A DNA stretch of 64,000 bases from the NCBI RefSeq assembly GCF_913776295.1, contig NZ_CAJYOJ010000050.1:1-64000 (forward strand). Reading direction: 5' to 3'. The DNA comes from an uncultured Pedobacter sp. (lineage in GTDB: Bacteria > Bacteroidota > Bacteroidia > Sphingobacteriales > Sphingobacteriaceae). This document shows, piece after piece, positions 26,953-36,934 of the stretch; within the stretch, counting starts at the first letter, position 1; each line of letters starts with the position of its first letter. A program made the translations under genes and the position numbers. Below the pieces are notes generated by a model. It was given only the letters and a program-made list of their open reading frames with translations, had not been told where the DNA came from and did no database searches.

Positions 26953-29900
26953 ATGGAACCAAACAGTGGATTGTACGATGCGCAATTTGAACACGATGCC
27001 TGCGGTATTGGGTTCGTTGCACATGTGAAAGGGCGGAAATCGCATCAAATCATCTCTGATGCACTTACTATTTTAGAAAACCTGGATCATAGAGGGGCGT
27101 GTGGAGCAGAACCTAATACAGGCGATGGAGCAGGTATAATGATTCAGATTCCTCACGAATTTTTTTACGACGAATGTTTAAAAGCAGGCTTTAGCCTGCC
27201 AGAAACCAATAATTATGGTGTTGGCATGTTATTTATGCCAAAGGATATCAGATCCAGAGAAGAATGCAGGGAACTGATTTACCGTGCTGCCGAAAAACTA
27301 GGCCTTGAAATTTTGGGGTTTAGAAAAGTTGATGTTAATACCGCAGATATTGGTAACATGGCTCTTTCTGTTGAACCAGAGATTGAGCAGGTATTTATTG
27401 CCCGTCCATATGCGGTAGCGCCGGGTGCAGATTTCGAACGCAAACTGTATATCTTTAAAAATTACCTGATCAAACTGATCGTCAATACTGTTCACGGCGG
27501 TAAAGATTTCTACATTGTGTCGCTTTCCGCACAAACCATTATATATAAAGGTCAGCTAACCTCGTTACAGGTACGTACCTATTTTACGGATCTTACCGAT
27601 AAGCGCATGGTTTCTGCTTTAGGTTTGGTTCACTCGCGTTTTGCAACCAACACTTTTCCTTCATGGAGGTTGGCCCAACCCTTCCGCTTTATTGCACACA
27701 ACGGCGAGATCAATACTCTACAAGGAAATTTAAATTGGTTTAGAGCAGGTGTTAAGTCTTTTGCTTCTGCTTATTTTACACCAGAAGAACTCGATATGTT
27801 ATTGCCTGTAATTGATGAAACCAATTCAGATTCAGGCTGTTTAGACAATGTGATTGAATTGTTGCTCCACTCGGGAAGAAGCCTGCCTCACGTATTAATG
27901 ATGCTGGTACCAGAGGCTTGGGATGGCAACGAGGATATGGATCCGGTTAAAAAGGCATTTTACGAATTCCACGCTACTTTAATGGAGCCATGGGACGGAC
28001 CTGCAGCAATTGCGTTTACCGATGGTAAGTTAATTGGTGCCACTTTAGATCGTAATGGTCTCCGTCCTTCGCGTTATGCAATTACCTCTGACGACCGTGT
28101 TATTATGGGGTCTGAAGCCGGCGCGCTGGCTATTGATCAGAGTACGATCATCGAAAAAGGCCGTTTAACGCCCGGCAAAATGTTCGTGGTAGACATGGAG
28201 CAGGGCAGAATTATCAGCGATAACGAAATTAAACAAGAGATTTGTGGCAAAAGCCCTTACGGCGATTGGATTAACCAATACCAGATCCGTTTGGAAGAAT
28301 TACCCGAACCACGTGTAATGTTTACCGGCTTATCTACCGAATCTATTTTCAAATATCAGCAGGTTTTTGGTTATAGTAGGGAAGATGTGGACCTTTTGCT
28401 TAAACCAATGGCTATTGAAGGCAAAGAGCCAATCGGTTCTATGGGTACCGATACGCCATTAGCTATTTTATCAAAAAGGCCGCAGCATTTGTCGTCTTAT
28501 TTTAAGCAGTTATTCGCACAGGTAACTAATCCGCCAATCGACCCGATCAGGGAAAAAGTGGTGATGAGTTTAGCCAGTTTTATGGGCAGCATGGGCAACC
28601 TGCTGGAAGAAACGCCAAAACAGGCACACTGTGTAGCCATTAAACATCCTATCTTAACCAACCAGGAACTGGAAAAATTAAGAAGTATCGATACCGGTGT
28701 TTTCCAGGCAAAAACTTTACAGACCTATTTCAGGGCTGATGGCAAACCGGGTGCTATGGCAAAAGCCTTAGACCGTTTGTGCCGTTATGCAGTTGATGCG
28801 GTTGAAGATGGTTTCCAGGTGATTGTATTAACTGACAGGGCGATCGATTCTGAACATGCTGCAATGCCTTCTTTATTGGCGGTATCAGCAGTACACCATC
28901 ATTTAATCCGCAAGGGTTATCGCGGTGCTGTAGGTATTGTAATAGAGGCTGGCGATATTTGGGAGGTACATCACTTCGCCACGTTGCTAGGCTTTGGCGT
29001 TACGGCAATAAACCCTTACCTGGCTTTAGAAACCATTAATGGCTTTCAGCAGGAGTCTGGTTTATCAGCAGAGCAGCTAACCAAAAACTATATTTACGCG
29101 GTAAATAGCGGTTTGCTTAAAATTTTCTCTAAAATGGGAATCTCTACGCTGCAATCCTACCAGGGTGCACAAATCTTCGAGATTTTGGGTTTGAACAAAC
29201 AGGTGGTGAATACTTATTTTACCGGTGCGGTTTCCCGTATTGGTGGTTTAGGGCTGGATGAAATTGCAAAAGAGACCTTAATCAAACATCACCGCAGTTT
29301 TGGTCCGCTGACGCAAACAGAGAACCTGTTACCAGCTGGAGGAACATATAAATTCCGTCGTAAAGGTGAAGCGCATTTGTTTAATCCGCAAACCATCCAC
29401 TTGTTACAAAATGCGACCCGTAAAAACGATCATAACATCTTTAAACAATATTCTAAACTGGTAAATGAGCAAACACAACAGGCTTATACCATCCGTGGAT
29501 TATTTGAATTTAATTATAGCCGTCCTTCCGTTTCTTTAAACGAGGTAGAATCTACTGAGTCAATCTTAAAAAGATTTGCAACAGGAGCCATGTCTTTCGG
29601 TTCAATTTCTCATGAAGCACATTCTACTTTAGCGATTGCCATGAACCGTATCGGTGGAAAGAGCAATACCGGCGAAGGTGGTGAAGATGAAATGCGTTAT
29701 ACAAAATTGCCAAATGGCGATAGCATGCGTTCAGCGATTAAACAAGTAGCTTCAGCACGTTTCGGTGTAACGAGTTATTATTTAACCAATGCTGACGAGT
29801 TACAGATTAAAATGGCTCAGGGTGCTAAACCAGGTGAAGGTGGTCAATTACCTGGTCACAAAGTAGATGATTGGATTGCAAAAGTTCGTCACTCTACGCC

Positions 29901-31452
29901 AGGTGTAGGTTTAATTTCGCCACCTCCGCACCATGATATTTATTCAATAGAGGATTTGGCACAGCTCATTTACGATCTGAAAAATGCCAACCGTGCAGCC
30001 CGGATTAATGTGAAACTTGTGTCTAAAGCTGGCGTAGGTACTATCGCAGCCGGTGTAGCGAAAGCGCATGCCGATGTAATTCTCGTATCAGGCTTTGATG
30101 GCGGTACCGGTGCTTCACCATTAACCTCTATCCAGCATGCGGGTTTACCTTGGGAACTTGGACTGGCGGAGGCACACCAAACATTGGTAAAAAACAAATT
30201 GCGTAACCGTATCGTTTTACAAACAGATGGTCAGCTTAAAACAGGTAGAGATATCGCTATTGCAGCCTTGTTAGGCGCAGAGGAATGGGGGGTAGCTACA
30301 GCTGCATTGGTAACCACCGGATGTATCATGATGCGGAAGTGCCATTTAAATACTTGCCCGGTTGGTGTGGCCACACAAGATCCGGAATTAAGAAAGTTAT
30401 TTACCGGTGATGCAGACCACGTAGTGAACCTGTTTTATTTCCTTGCTGAAGAATTACGTGAAATTATGGCTGAATTGGGTTTCAGGACCATTAACGAAAT
30501 GATTGGGCAGGCCGATATTTTAAAATTACGGGAACTACCTGCCGAAGACTGGAAATTGAAACACCTTGATTTATCAGCCATATTGTACAAAGCGGAAGAA
30601 AATGGCTTGCCTTTGTATAATACCGAAGGTCAGGATCATGGATTAGATCATGTTTTAGATCATCAGTTGATTGCAGCTGCTCAACCTGCCATTGATCATA
30701 ACGAGCCTGTATTTGCCAGCTTCAATGTAAAAAATACTGACCGTGCAATAGGTACCATGTTGTCTAATGAAATATCTAAAGTTCATTTAAGCGGTGGTTT
30801 GCCTCCAGATACGATCAATTTTAAATTTGTAGGTTCAGCCGGACAAAGTTTTGGTGCTTTTAATACGCGTGGCGTTACCTTATCTTTAGAGGGCGAGGCA
30901 AACGATTATGTTGGTAAAGGTTTATCGGGCGCAAGGTTGGCTATTTATCCTTTCTCTAACTCCACTTTTGTTCCTGAACAAAATATTATTATTGGTAATG
31001 TGGCTCTCTATGGCGCAACCTCGGGTGAGTTATTTGCCCGTGGTAAAGCAGGTGAACGTTTTGCTGTACGTAATTCTGGTGCAACAGCTGTTGTTGAAGG
31101 TGTGGGCGATCATGGTTGCGAGTACATGACGGGCGGTGAAGTGCTGATTTTAGGGGATACGGGAAGCAATTTCGCCGCTGGTATGAGTGGCGGTGTAGCC
31201 TGGATTTATGATGCCAACGGAACTTTTGAGCGCAAATGCAACAAAGAAATGGTGGACCTGGATCCGCTGCAGGCAGAAGATGAGGAGCGTATTTTAGCGT
31301 TACTTAAAACGCATATCAGATTGACAGACAGCAGAGTAGCTGAATTTATCTTAAGCGACTGGAAAACGCAATCTGCTCATTTCGTAAAAGTATTCCCTAA
31401 AGAATACAAAGCTGTTTTAAGCAAACGTAACCAACAAGTAAAAACACACTAG
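26953..31452 (+). CDS. gltB: Glutamate synthase large subunit
   Basis: A 1499-residue GOGAT alpha subunit. The N-terminal glutaminase begins after a short propeptide at Cys17 (DACGIGFVAHVKG), the nucleophile in the family. The central domain and FMN-binding synthase domain follow (LPGHKVDDWIAKVRHSTPGV near 970). The 3Fe-4S cysteines are CIMMRKCHLNTC (about 1120), and a GXGXG beta-helix forms the C-terminus. It makes two glutamates from glutamine and 2-oxoglutarate. gltD starts three bases later, so the pair is co-translated. Confidence 0.97.
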   Translation: MEPNSGLYDAQFEHDACGIGFVAHVKGRKSHQIISDALTILENLDHRGACGAEPNTGDGAGIMIQIPHEFFYDECLKAGFSLPETNNYGVGMLFMPKDIRSREECRELIYRAAEKLGLEILGFRKVDVNTADIGNMALSVEPEIEQVFIARPYAVAPGADFERKLYIFKNYLIKLIVNTVHGGKDFYIVSLSAQTIIYKGQLTSLQVRTYFTDLTDKRMVSALGLVHSRFATNTFPSWRLAQPFRFIAHNGEINTLQGNLNWFRAGVKSFASAYFTPEELDMLLPVIDETNSDSGCLDNVIELLLHSGRSLPHVLMMLVPEAWDGNEDMDPVKKAFYEFHATLMEPWDGPAAIAFTDGKLIGATLDRNGLRPSRYAITSDDRVIMGSEAGALAIDQSTIIEKGRLTPGKMFVVDMEQGRIISDNEIKQEICGKSPYGDWINQYQIRLEELPEPRVMFTGLSTESIFKYQQVFGYSREDVDLLLKPMAIEGKEPIGSMGTDTPLAILSKRPQHLSSYFKQLFAQVTNPPIDPIREKVVMSLASFMGSMGNLLEETPKQAHCVAIKHPILTNQELEKLRSIDTGVFQAKTLQTYFRADGKPGAMAKALDRLCRYAVDAVEDGFQVIVLTDRAIDSEHAAMPSLLAVSAVHHHLIRKGYRGAVGIVIEAGDIWEVHHFATLLGFGVTAINPYLALETINGFQQESGLSAEQLTKNYIYAVNSGLLKIFSKMGISTLQSYQGAQIFEILGLNKQVVNTYFTGAVSRIGGLGLDEIAKETLIKHHRSFGPLTQTENLLPAGGTYKFRRKGEAHLFNPQTIHLLQNATRKNDHNIFKQYSKLVNEQTQQAYTIRGLFEFNYSRPSVSLNEVESTESILKRFATGAMSFGSISHEAHSTLAIAMNRIGGKSNTGEGGEDEMRYTKLPNGDSMRSAIKQVASARFGVTSYYLTNADELQIKMAQGAKPGEGGQLPGHKVDDWIAKVRHSTPGVGLISPPPHHDIYSIEDLAQLIYDLKNANRAARINVKLVSKAGVGTIAAGVAKAHADVILVSGFDGGTGASPLTSIQHAGLPWELGLAEAHQTLVKNKLRNRIVLQTDGQLKTGRDIAIAALLGAEEWGVATAALVTTGCIMMRKCHLNTCPVGVATQDPELRKLFTGDADHVVNLFYFLAEELREIMAELGFRTINEMIGQADILKLRELPAEDWKLKHLDLSAILYKAEENGLPLYNTEGQDHGLDHVLDHQLIAAAQPAIDHNEPVFASFNVKNTDRAIGTMLSNEISKVHLSGGLPPDTINFKFVGSAGQSFGAFNTRGVTLSLEGEANDYVGKGLSGARLAIYPFSNSTFVPEQNIIIGNVALYGATSGELFARGKAGERFAVRNSGATAVVEGVGDHGCEYMTGGEVLILGDTGSNFAAGMSGGVAWIYDANGTFERKCNKEMVDLDPLQAEDEERILALLKTHIRLTDSRVAEFILSDWKTQSAHFVKVFPKEYKAVLSKRNQQVKTH

Positions 31453-31455
31453 GCC

Positions 31456-32922
31456 ATGGGAAAAGTAACAGGATTTCAAGAATACGATAGAGTTGCACCC
31501 ACTAGAGAAGCGGCTGCAACACGTGTAAAACACTACGGTGAATTTTTAAATAATTTACCTCCACAAGAATTAAATAATCAGGCTGCCCGTTGTATGGACT
31601 GCGGCGTGCCTTTCTGCCAATCAGGTTGCCCGCTGGGTAATGTGATACCAGAATTTAACGATGCTGTTTATCAGGGAAAATGGGAATTAGCAACCCATAT
31701 TTTATTAAGCACCAATAATTTTCCGGAATTTACAGGTAGGATTTGTCCTGCACCATGCGAATCGGCTTGTGTGTTAGGCATTAACAGACCACCGGTTTCT
31801 ATTGAGGAAATTGAAAAACACATCATCGAAATTGCTTTTGATAAAGGATATATCAAAGCTAAAGCACCATTAATCAGAACAGGTAAAAAAGTAGCTGTAA
31901 TTGGTTCAGGTCCTGCCGGCTTAGCCGCTGCTGCCCAGTTAAATAAAGTTGGGCATGAGGTGACCATTTTCGAGCGTGATGATGCTCCAGGCGGTTTGTT
32001 AAGATATGGAATTCCTGATTTTAAACTACAGAAAAATGTAGTAGATCGCCGCGTTGATTTGATGAAAGAAGAAGGCATCATTTTTAAATGTAACGCCAAT
32101 GTAGGCGAAAATGTAGAGATAGGCACTTTATTGCGCGATTTCAATGCAATTGTACTAGCCGGAGGGTCAACAATTCCGCGCGATTTACCAATTGATGGCC
32201 GCTCGGCTAAAGGTGTACATTTTGCAATGGACTTCTTAAAACAGCAGAATAAACGTGTAGCGGGAAGAACGGTAGGAGTAGAAGATATTATGGCTACCGG
32301 TAAAAATGTAATTGTAATAGGTGGTGGAGATACAGGGTCTGACTGTATTGGTACTTCAAACCGTCATGGCGCAAAATCAGTTACACAATTCGAGATTATG
32401 CCTATGCCACCTCAGGTACGCAATGAACATATGCCCTGGCCGAATTATCCCATGTTGTTAAAAAACACTTCATCACACGAGGAAGGCGCACAAAGAGCCT
32501 GGTCGGTTAATACCAAAAACTTTATTGCTGACGAAAAGGGAAATCTTAAAGCATTGAAAGTAGTTGATGTGGAATGGGAGATTGACGCGAACGGTCGTCC
32601 GGTTACCTTTAAAGAAGTAGCTGGTACTGAACGAGATTTACCATGCGAACTGGTGCTGTTGGCGATGGGATTTTTACACCCTCAAAAAGAAGGTTTAATT
32701 GAAAAATTAGGTGTAGAGTTAGATAACCGCGGAAACGTAAAGGCATCTGAACATACCTATCAAACCAACATTGCGAAGATTTTTGCAGCAGGTGATGTTC
32801 GCCGCGGACAATCATTAGTGGTTTGGGCTATTTCAGAAGGTAGAGAAGCTGCCCGCAAGGTAGACGAATACTTAATGGGAGCAACCAAACTGGCATCGAA
32901 GGATGCAGTAGCATATGCTTAA
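31456..32922 (+). CDS. gltD: Glutamate synthase small subunit
   Basis: A 488-residue GOGAT beta subunit supplying NAD(P)H electrons to GltB. N-terminal cysteine sets ([16 protein letters not shown] and CPAPCESAC) hold 4Fe-4S clusters. Two nucleotide folds follow: [17 protein letters not shown] for FAD (about 145) and [12 protein letters not shown] for NAD(P)H (about 288). The C-terminal [18 protein letters not shown] closes the FAD site. Full length, with a strong terminator 24 bases after the stop. Confidence 0.97.
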   Translation: MGKVTGFQEYDRVAPTREAAATRVKHYGEFLNNLPPQELNNQAARCMDCGVPFCQSGCPLGNVIPEFNDAVYQGKWELATHILLSTNNFPEFTGRICPAPCESACVLGINRPPVSIEEIEKHIIEIAFDKGYIKAKAPLIRTGKKVAVIGSGPAGLAAAAQLNKVGHEVTIFERDDAPGGLLRYGIPDFKLQKNVVDRRVDLMKEEGIIFKCNANVGENVEIGTLLRDFNAIVLAGGSTIPRDLPIDGRSAKGVHFAMDFLKQQNKRVAGRTVGVEDIMATGKNVIVIGGGDTGSDCIGTSNRHGAKSVTQFEIMPMPPQVRNEHMPWPNYPMLLKNTSSHEEGAQRAWSVNTKNFIADEKGNLKALKVVDVEWEIDANGRPVTFKEVAGTERDLPCELVLLAMGFLHPQKEGLIEKLGVELDNRGNVKASEHTYQTNIAKIFAAGDVRRGQSLVVWAISEGREAARKVDEYLMGATKLASKDAVAYA

Positions 32923-32945
32923 ATAGGTTTAATAATTATATTTTG

Positions 32946-32976
32946 AGGTCGTGGTGCAAATCACGACCTTTTTTTG
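32946..32976 (+). terminator. Terminator of gltBD
   Basis: AGGTCGTG (32946-32953) pairs with CACGACCT (32962-32969), followed by a run of T. Confidence 0.88.
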
Positions 32977-33037
32977 TTTTATACTATGGATCGCCATGCT
33001 GAATTATTTTACAAGTAGCGCTAGCGTTTTTAATTGT

Positions 33038-33493
33038 CTTATCTAGTCTTAGCGTCTCGCTAAGACCTATCACAATATGTATTATTTCTGCCACGGAAAC
33101 ACGGAAATCACGAAATAAATAATTTTAAAATGTGGTACTGGATAGATCCTGAAATAAATTCAGGATGACGATTCTTTAAAGGATAAAATACTTATCTAGT
33201 CTTAGCATCTCGCTAAGACCTTTCACAATATGTGTTATTTCTGCCACGGAAACACGGAAATCACGAAATAAATAATTTTAAATGTGGTACTGGATAGATC
33301 CTGAAATAAATTCAGGATGAAGATTATTGAAAGGATAAAATACTTATCTAGTCTTAGCATCTCGCAAAAATCTATCATAATATGTGTTATTTCTGCCACG
33401 GAAGCCTGGAAATCACGAAATAAATAATTTTAAAATGTGATTAGATAGATCCTGAAATAATTTCAGGATGACGATTGTTGAAAGGATAAAATA
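33038..33493. repeat. Three tandem ~152-bp repeats
   Basis: Units start with CTTATCTAGTCTTAGC at 33038, 33191 and 33343 and end in GGATAAAATA. Each contains a stem TCTTAGC(G/A)-TCT-CGCTAAGA (degraded in the third), GCCACGGAAxCxxGGAAATCACG, and an ATCCTGAAATAAATTCAGGAT palindrome. The palindrome is followed by GACGAT in units one and three. No frame is open through them. The palindrome half recurs at 5032-5072, so it is a dispersed element that has been tandemly copied here. Confidence 0.9.
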
Positions 33494-33526
33494 GCCGTCC
33501 TCAGTGAGGAGGGTTATTTCTACTGT

Positions 33527-34729
33527 TTAAAACAACTTCAATTGCTCATCTCTACGCGGCTTCTCTTTCCCAAAAATTGTTCTGCCACCATATTTCCAGC
33601 TTTCAGCGTGTTCTTTTTGAATTACTTTTTCAAAATCCATATTCGGTATAAAGTCTTTTTCAGCATTACGGGCAATTTGATGAAGTGACTTTATCGCCTG
33701 TTGTTTATCCGTATTGCCAATCTTCGCTTTATCAATTGCTTTTTGTAAAACATTTATTGTTTCATCATAAACATTTACAGGAACAGGGAAGGGATGACCG
33801 TCTTTGCCACCATGCGCGAAAGAATAACGCGCAGGATCAGTAAACCGGGAAGGTGTACCGTAAATCACCTCACTCACTAAAGCCATAGATTGTAGGGTTC
33901 TTGGTCCCATGCCTTCCAGTAATAACAATTCCTCAAAATCACTGGGTTGCTTTTCCTGTGCCAGCCACAATATGCTTCCTAAACGTTTTAAATCTATATC
34001 TTTTGCTTTTACATCATGATGATGAGGCAATACCAGTTTCTGTATCTCATTCAGCATCCTGTTAGGCGATTCAGCTGTAATGCTCATCATGCCTTGCCTT
34101 GTCTGTCTGGCATTTTTAGCCGTTAGATTCAGGATCTGACCTTGATTAATGCCACAGATCCCCGTATGCGGTTCTTCTACAAAGGATTTTAAATTTTCAG
34201 AATGCCAATGATATCTTCTCGCCATTCCGCTACTGTCGCTCATGCCTTGTTGCACCACTGCCCAATCGCCCTCATCGCTTAAAATAAAACTATGAAGATA
34301 TAATTGAAATCCATCCTGGATGGCTGTATTGTCTACTTTAGCACTAAGTTTACTGGCACGGACCAAGTTTGAACCATTCAATCCGGTTTTGTCTGCAATT
34401 TTTAAAAGTTCATTTGGCGTTTCCCTACTGTACTTTCCTTTGCCTCCACAGATATAAATGCCCAACTCTTTTGATAAGGGATTTACCGATTTCTTTAAAG
34501 CGCCAATTACTGACGTTGTAATCCCTGAAGAATGCCAATCCATCCCCATCACCGCCCCCAAACTCTGAAACCAAAACGGGCTGCTTAATCGACGTATTAC
34601 TTCAGCTTTACCATACTCTAAAAGTATAGCTTCTGTTATGGCAAGGCCAAGTTTGGCCATTCGTTGCGACAACCATGGTGGTACATGGCCATAATGCAAG
34701 GGTAAATCTGCGCTTCCTGATCTTTTCAA
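33527..34729 (-). CDS. DUF763-family protein
   Basis: A 400-residue DUF763 member of unknown function. Family-like blocks include KRSGSADLPLHYG at the start, GAVMGMDWHSSGITTSVIGAL, LLLLEGMGPRTLQSMALVSE (a helix-hairpin-helix-like segment near 280) and SYAHGGKDGHPFPV-type PARYSFAHGGKDGHPFPVPV. No in-frame ATG lies before the conserved start. The TTG at 34729 would give MKRSGSADLPLH, which matches family N-termini; TTGs at 34738 and 34747 are alternatives. The HhH-like segment suggests nucleic-acid contact, but this is only a guess. Confidence 0.82.
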   Translation of the reverse strand: MKRSGSADLPLHYGHVPPWLSQRMAKLGLAITEAILLEYGKAEVIRRLSSPFWFQSLGAVMGMDWHSSGITTSVIGALKKSVNPLSKELGIYICGGKGKYSRETPNELLKIADKTGLNGSNLVRASKLSAKVDNTAIQDGFQLYLHSFILSDEGDWAVVQQGMSDSSGMARRYHWHSENLKSFVEEPHTGICGINQGQILNLTAKNARQTRQGMMSITAESPNRMLNEIQKLVLPHHHDVKAKDIDLKRLGSILWLAQEKQPSDFEELLLLEGMGPRTLQSMALVSEVIYGTPSRFTDPARYSFAHGGKDGHPFPVPVNVYDETINVLQKAIDKAKIGNTDKQQAIKSLHQIARNAEKDFIPNMDFEKVIQKEHAESWKYGGRTIFGKEKPRRDEQLKLF

Positions 34730-34784
34730 TACTAACAAATTTAGCAATATTTTTCATTTAATTGAAATGTAGTTTGCATATCAT

Positions 34785-35741
34785 TTAATTTTTAAACTGC
34801 TTATCTAAAAATTTAATCATCACGCTGGAAACTTCCTCGAACCAGGGATTAAATAACCAGAAGGGATGCGGTGTATCCGGAAATGTATGTACTTCTGAAT
34901 AGATACCGAAAGGTTTAATTTTTGCAATGAGATCGTCCCTACCTGCATGAAATCGAGTTGTAGAACTATTGATGAATAATATTGGAACCGAGTTTTGACC
35001 TGCATGATTTAATGGTGAAGCATTGTGCCATACTGCTGGATTTTCTTTTAAATCTGCTCCAAGCCAAATTGCCGCCACAGATTTTTTGTTGGTATCCGTA
35101 CTTACCTCAGCAGATTCAGGATGATCAAAAGCTAATATACCATCTACATCAATTACGGCTTGCACATTACTACTATGATTATTTATTTTTTCCTTTTCGA
35201 ACTGAGGATCATAGTTAGTTGTGCCAACTAAAGCAGCCAATTGTCCGCCGGCGGAAAATCCGGCTACCGTAATTTTATTGGTATCTATATTAAATTGTGC
35301 TGCATTGGCTTTTATCCATCTAACGGTATTTTTCAAATCATAAACCGCCGCAGGGAATTGCGCGTGGGTAGATAAACGATAGTCAGTAGTAATGGCAACA
35401 TAGCCATTTTGAGCCATTTTTTGAGCAAGTGGGATGTTCTGGGCACGATTGCCAGAACGCCAGCCACCTCCAAAAACAAACAAAACTGCGGGACGAAGTT
35501 TTTGAGGTTTCTTTGGAGAAATTACATCAAGAAATAAATCGCCTGTTGGATATCTGGCATAACAAATATTGCTTCTGGCTTTGAAATTACCCTTTTCCAT
35601 TGGGTAGGCAATAGTAATGTAAGGGCGTTTCTTTTTTTCTTTAATATAAGTAGAGTATAAACTGAAAGATGTATCAGCGGCGATTTTTTGCGCCTGACTA
35701 ACGGTAAAACAGCATATAAAAATTAAGGTTAGAAATTTCAT
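34785..35741 (-). CDS. Secreted alpha/beta-hydrolase esterase
   Basis: A 318-residue protein with a signal peptide (about 1-18, ending VSQAQ). The alpha/beta-hydrolase fold shows an oxyanion loop FVFGGGWRSGN, the nucleophile elbow VAGFSAGGQ (catalytic Ser) and a final HTFPDTPHPFWLF histidine region. It resembles BD-FAE/acetyl-xylan-esterase-like enzymes of Bacteroidota. Expected role: removal of acyl groups from glycans or small esters outside the cytoplasm. The neighbours give no substrate clue. Confidence 0.82.
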   Translation of the reverse strand: MKFLTLIFICCFTVSQAQKIAADTSFSLYSTYIKEKKKRPYITIAYPMEKGNFKARSNICYARYPTGDLFLDVISPKKPQKLRPAVLFVFGGGWRSGNRAQNIPLAQKMAQNGYVAITTDYRLSTHAQFPAAVYDLKNTVRWIKANAAQFNIDTNKITVAGFSAGGQLAALVGTTNYDPQFEKEKINNHSSNVQAVIDVDGILAFDHPESAEVSTDTNKKSVAAIWLGADLKENPAVWHNASPLNHAGQNSVPILFINSSTTRFHAGRDDLIAKIKPFGIYSEVHTFPDTPHPFWLFNPWFEEVSSVMIKFLDKQFKN

Positions 35742-35830
35742 TAAAGTAAATATATGGAATAGTTTAGCTGCTGATGTAGCCTTTGAACTTATATTTTGTT
35801 AAGTTTAAACTTTAATGTAGCACCAGATTA

Positions 35831-36934
35831 ATGCGAAAATATTTACAACGTTTACTCAGCACCTGGATGATTCGCATGTCGAATAAGTTTGGTTCAAATC
35901 CCAACCGTAAACGCATCTACGAAGCATTAGATAAACTTTATAAAACTATCCACGATAGCCCGGGAAAACGTGGACCGATCTTCGAAGTTACCGATACAGA
36001 TAAATTCATCATTTTATCAGATCAGCATAAGGGTGCCAGAGATCATGCCGATGATTTCAGTTTAGCTGAAAAAAATTACCTGAAGGCACTGGACTACTAT
36101 CATCAACAGGATTTCCATTATATAAATTTGGGAGATAGCGAAGAGCTTTGGGAGAATCTACTCGAATCCGTGATTAAACACAACAAAGAAACATTCGAAA
36201 CAGAAAAAGCCTTCATTGCTAAAAACCATTTCACTAAAATATTTGGCAACCATGATTTATACTGGGATAATGATCCTTTGGCCGGCTTTAATCTCAATAG
36301 GATTTACGAAACCCAGATCCGTATTTACGAAGGTGCCATACTTAGGATGCCTGCAAAAGACGGCCAAATTGATATTTTCTTAACACACGGACATCAGGGC
36401 GATTTGCAAAGTGATGGAAACTGGTTTAGCAAATGGTTTGTAAGTACCATTTGGGCACCGCTGCAATCTTACCTGCAAATTAATCCAAATACGCCAGCAT
36501 ATGACAATCAGCTTAAAACAGTCCACAATTCCCTCATGTACGATTGGGTAATCGCCAAAAACAATATTGCTTTAATTACAGGGCACACTCACCAGCCAGT
36601 TTTTGCATCGCTAACTCACCTGGAAAGAATTTATGCAAAACTAAACAAAGCAAAAAAAGAGAAAAATACCGGTGATATTACTTTCTTAAATAACGAGCTT
36701 CGTAAACGGATAAAGGAAGGAGACCAGGGCCCGGTTTTTGGCAAATACAAACCAGTTTACTTCAATAGCGGATGCTGTTGTTTTAGTGATGGCGATATTA
36801 CGGGCATCGAAATTGCTGATGGATTGATAAGATTGATTAAATGGTCGTACCACACGAATATCATACCCGAAAGAATTGTGCTGGAAGAAATGAAAATCGA
36901 CGATTTATTGGATACAAACCTATTTAATGGGTAG
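35831..36934 (+). CDS. Calcineurin-like metallophosphoesterase
   Basis: A 367-residue protein with the dimetal phosphoesterase motif order: LSDQHKG, NLGDSEEL (GD), FGNHDLYWDND (GNHD), THGHQGD and ITGHTHQPVF. No signal peptide is seen, so it is probably cytoplasmic. Substrate is unknown. Its last 15 bases overlap the end of the convergent histidine kinase gene, an unusually tight tail-to-tail arrangement. Confidence 0.88.
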   Translation: MRKYLQRLLSTWMIRMSNKFGSNPNRKRIYEALDKLYKTIHDSPGKRGPIFEVTDTDKFIILSDQHKGARDHADDFSLAEKNYLKALDYYHQQDFHYINLGDSEELWENLLESVIKHNKETFETEKAFIAKNHFTKIFGNHDLYWDNDPLAGFNLNRIYETQIRIYEGAILRMPAKDGQIDIFLTHGHQGDLQSDGNWFSKWFVSTIWAPLQSYLQINPNTPAYDNQLKTVHNSLMYDWVIAKNNIALITGHTHQPVFASLTHLERIYAKLNKAKKEKNTGDITFLNNELRKRIKEGDQGPVFGKYKPVYFNSGCCCFSDGDITGIEIADGLIRLIKWSYHTNIIPERIVLEEMKIDDLLDTNLFNG

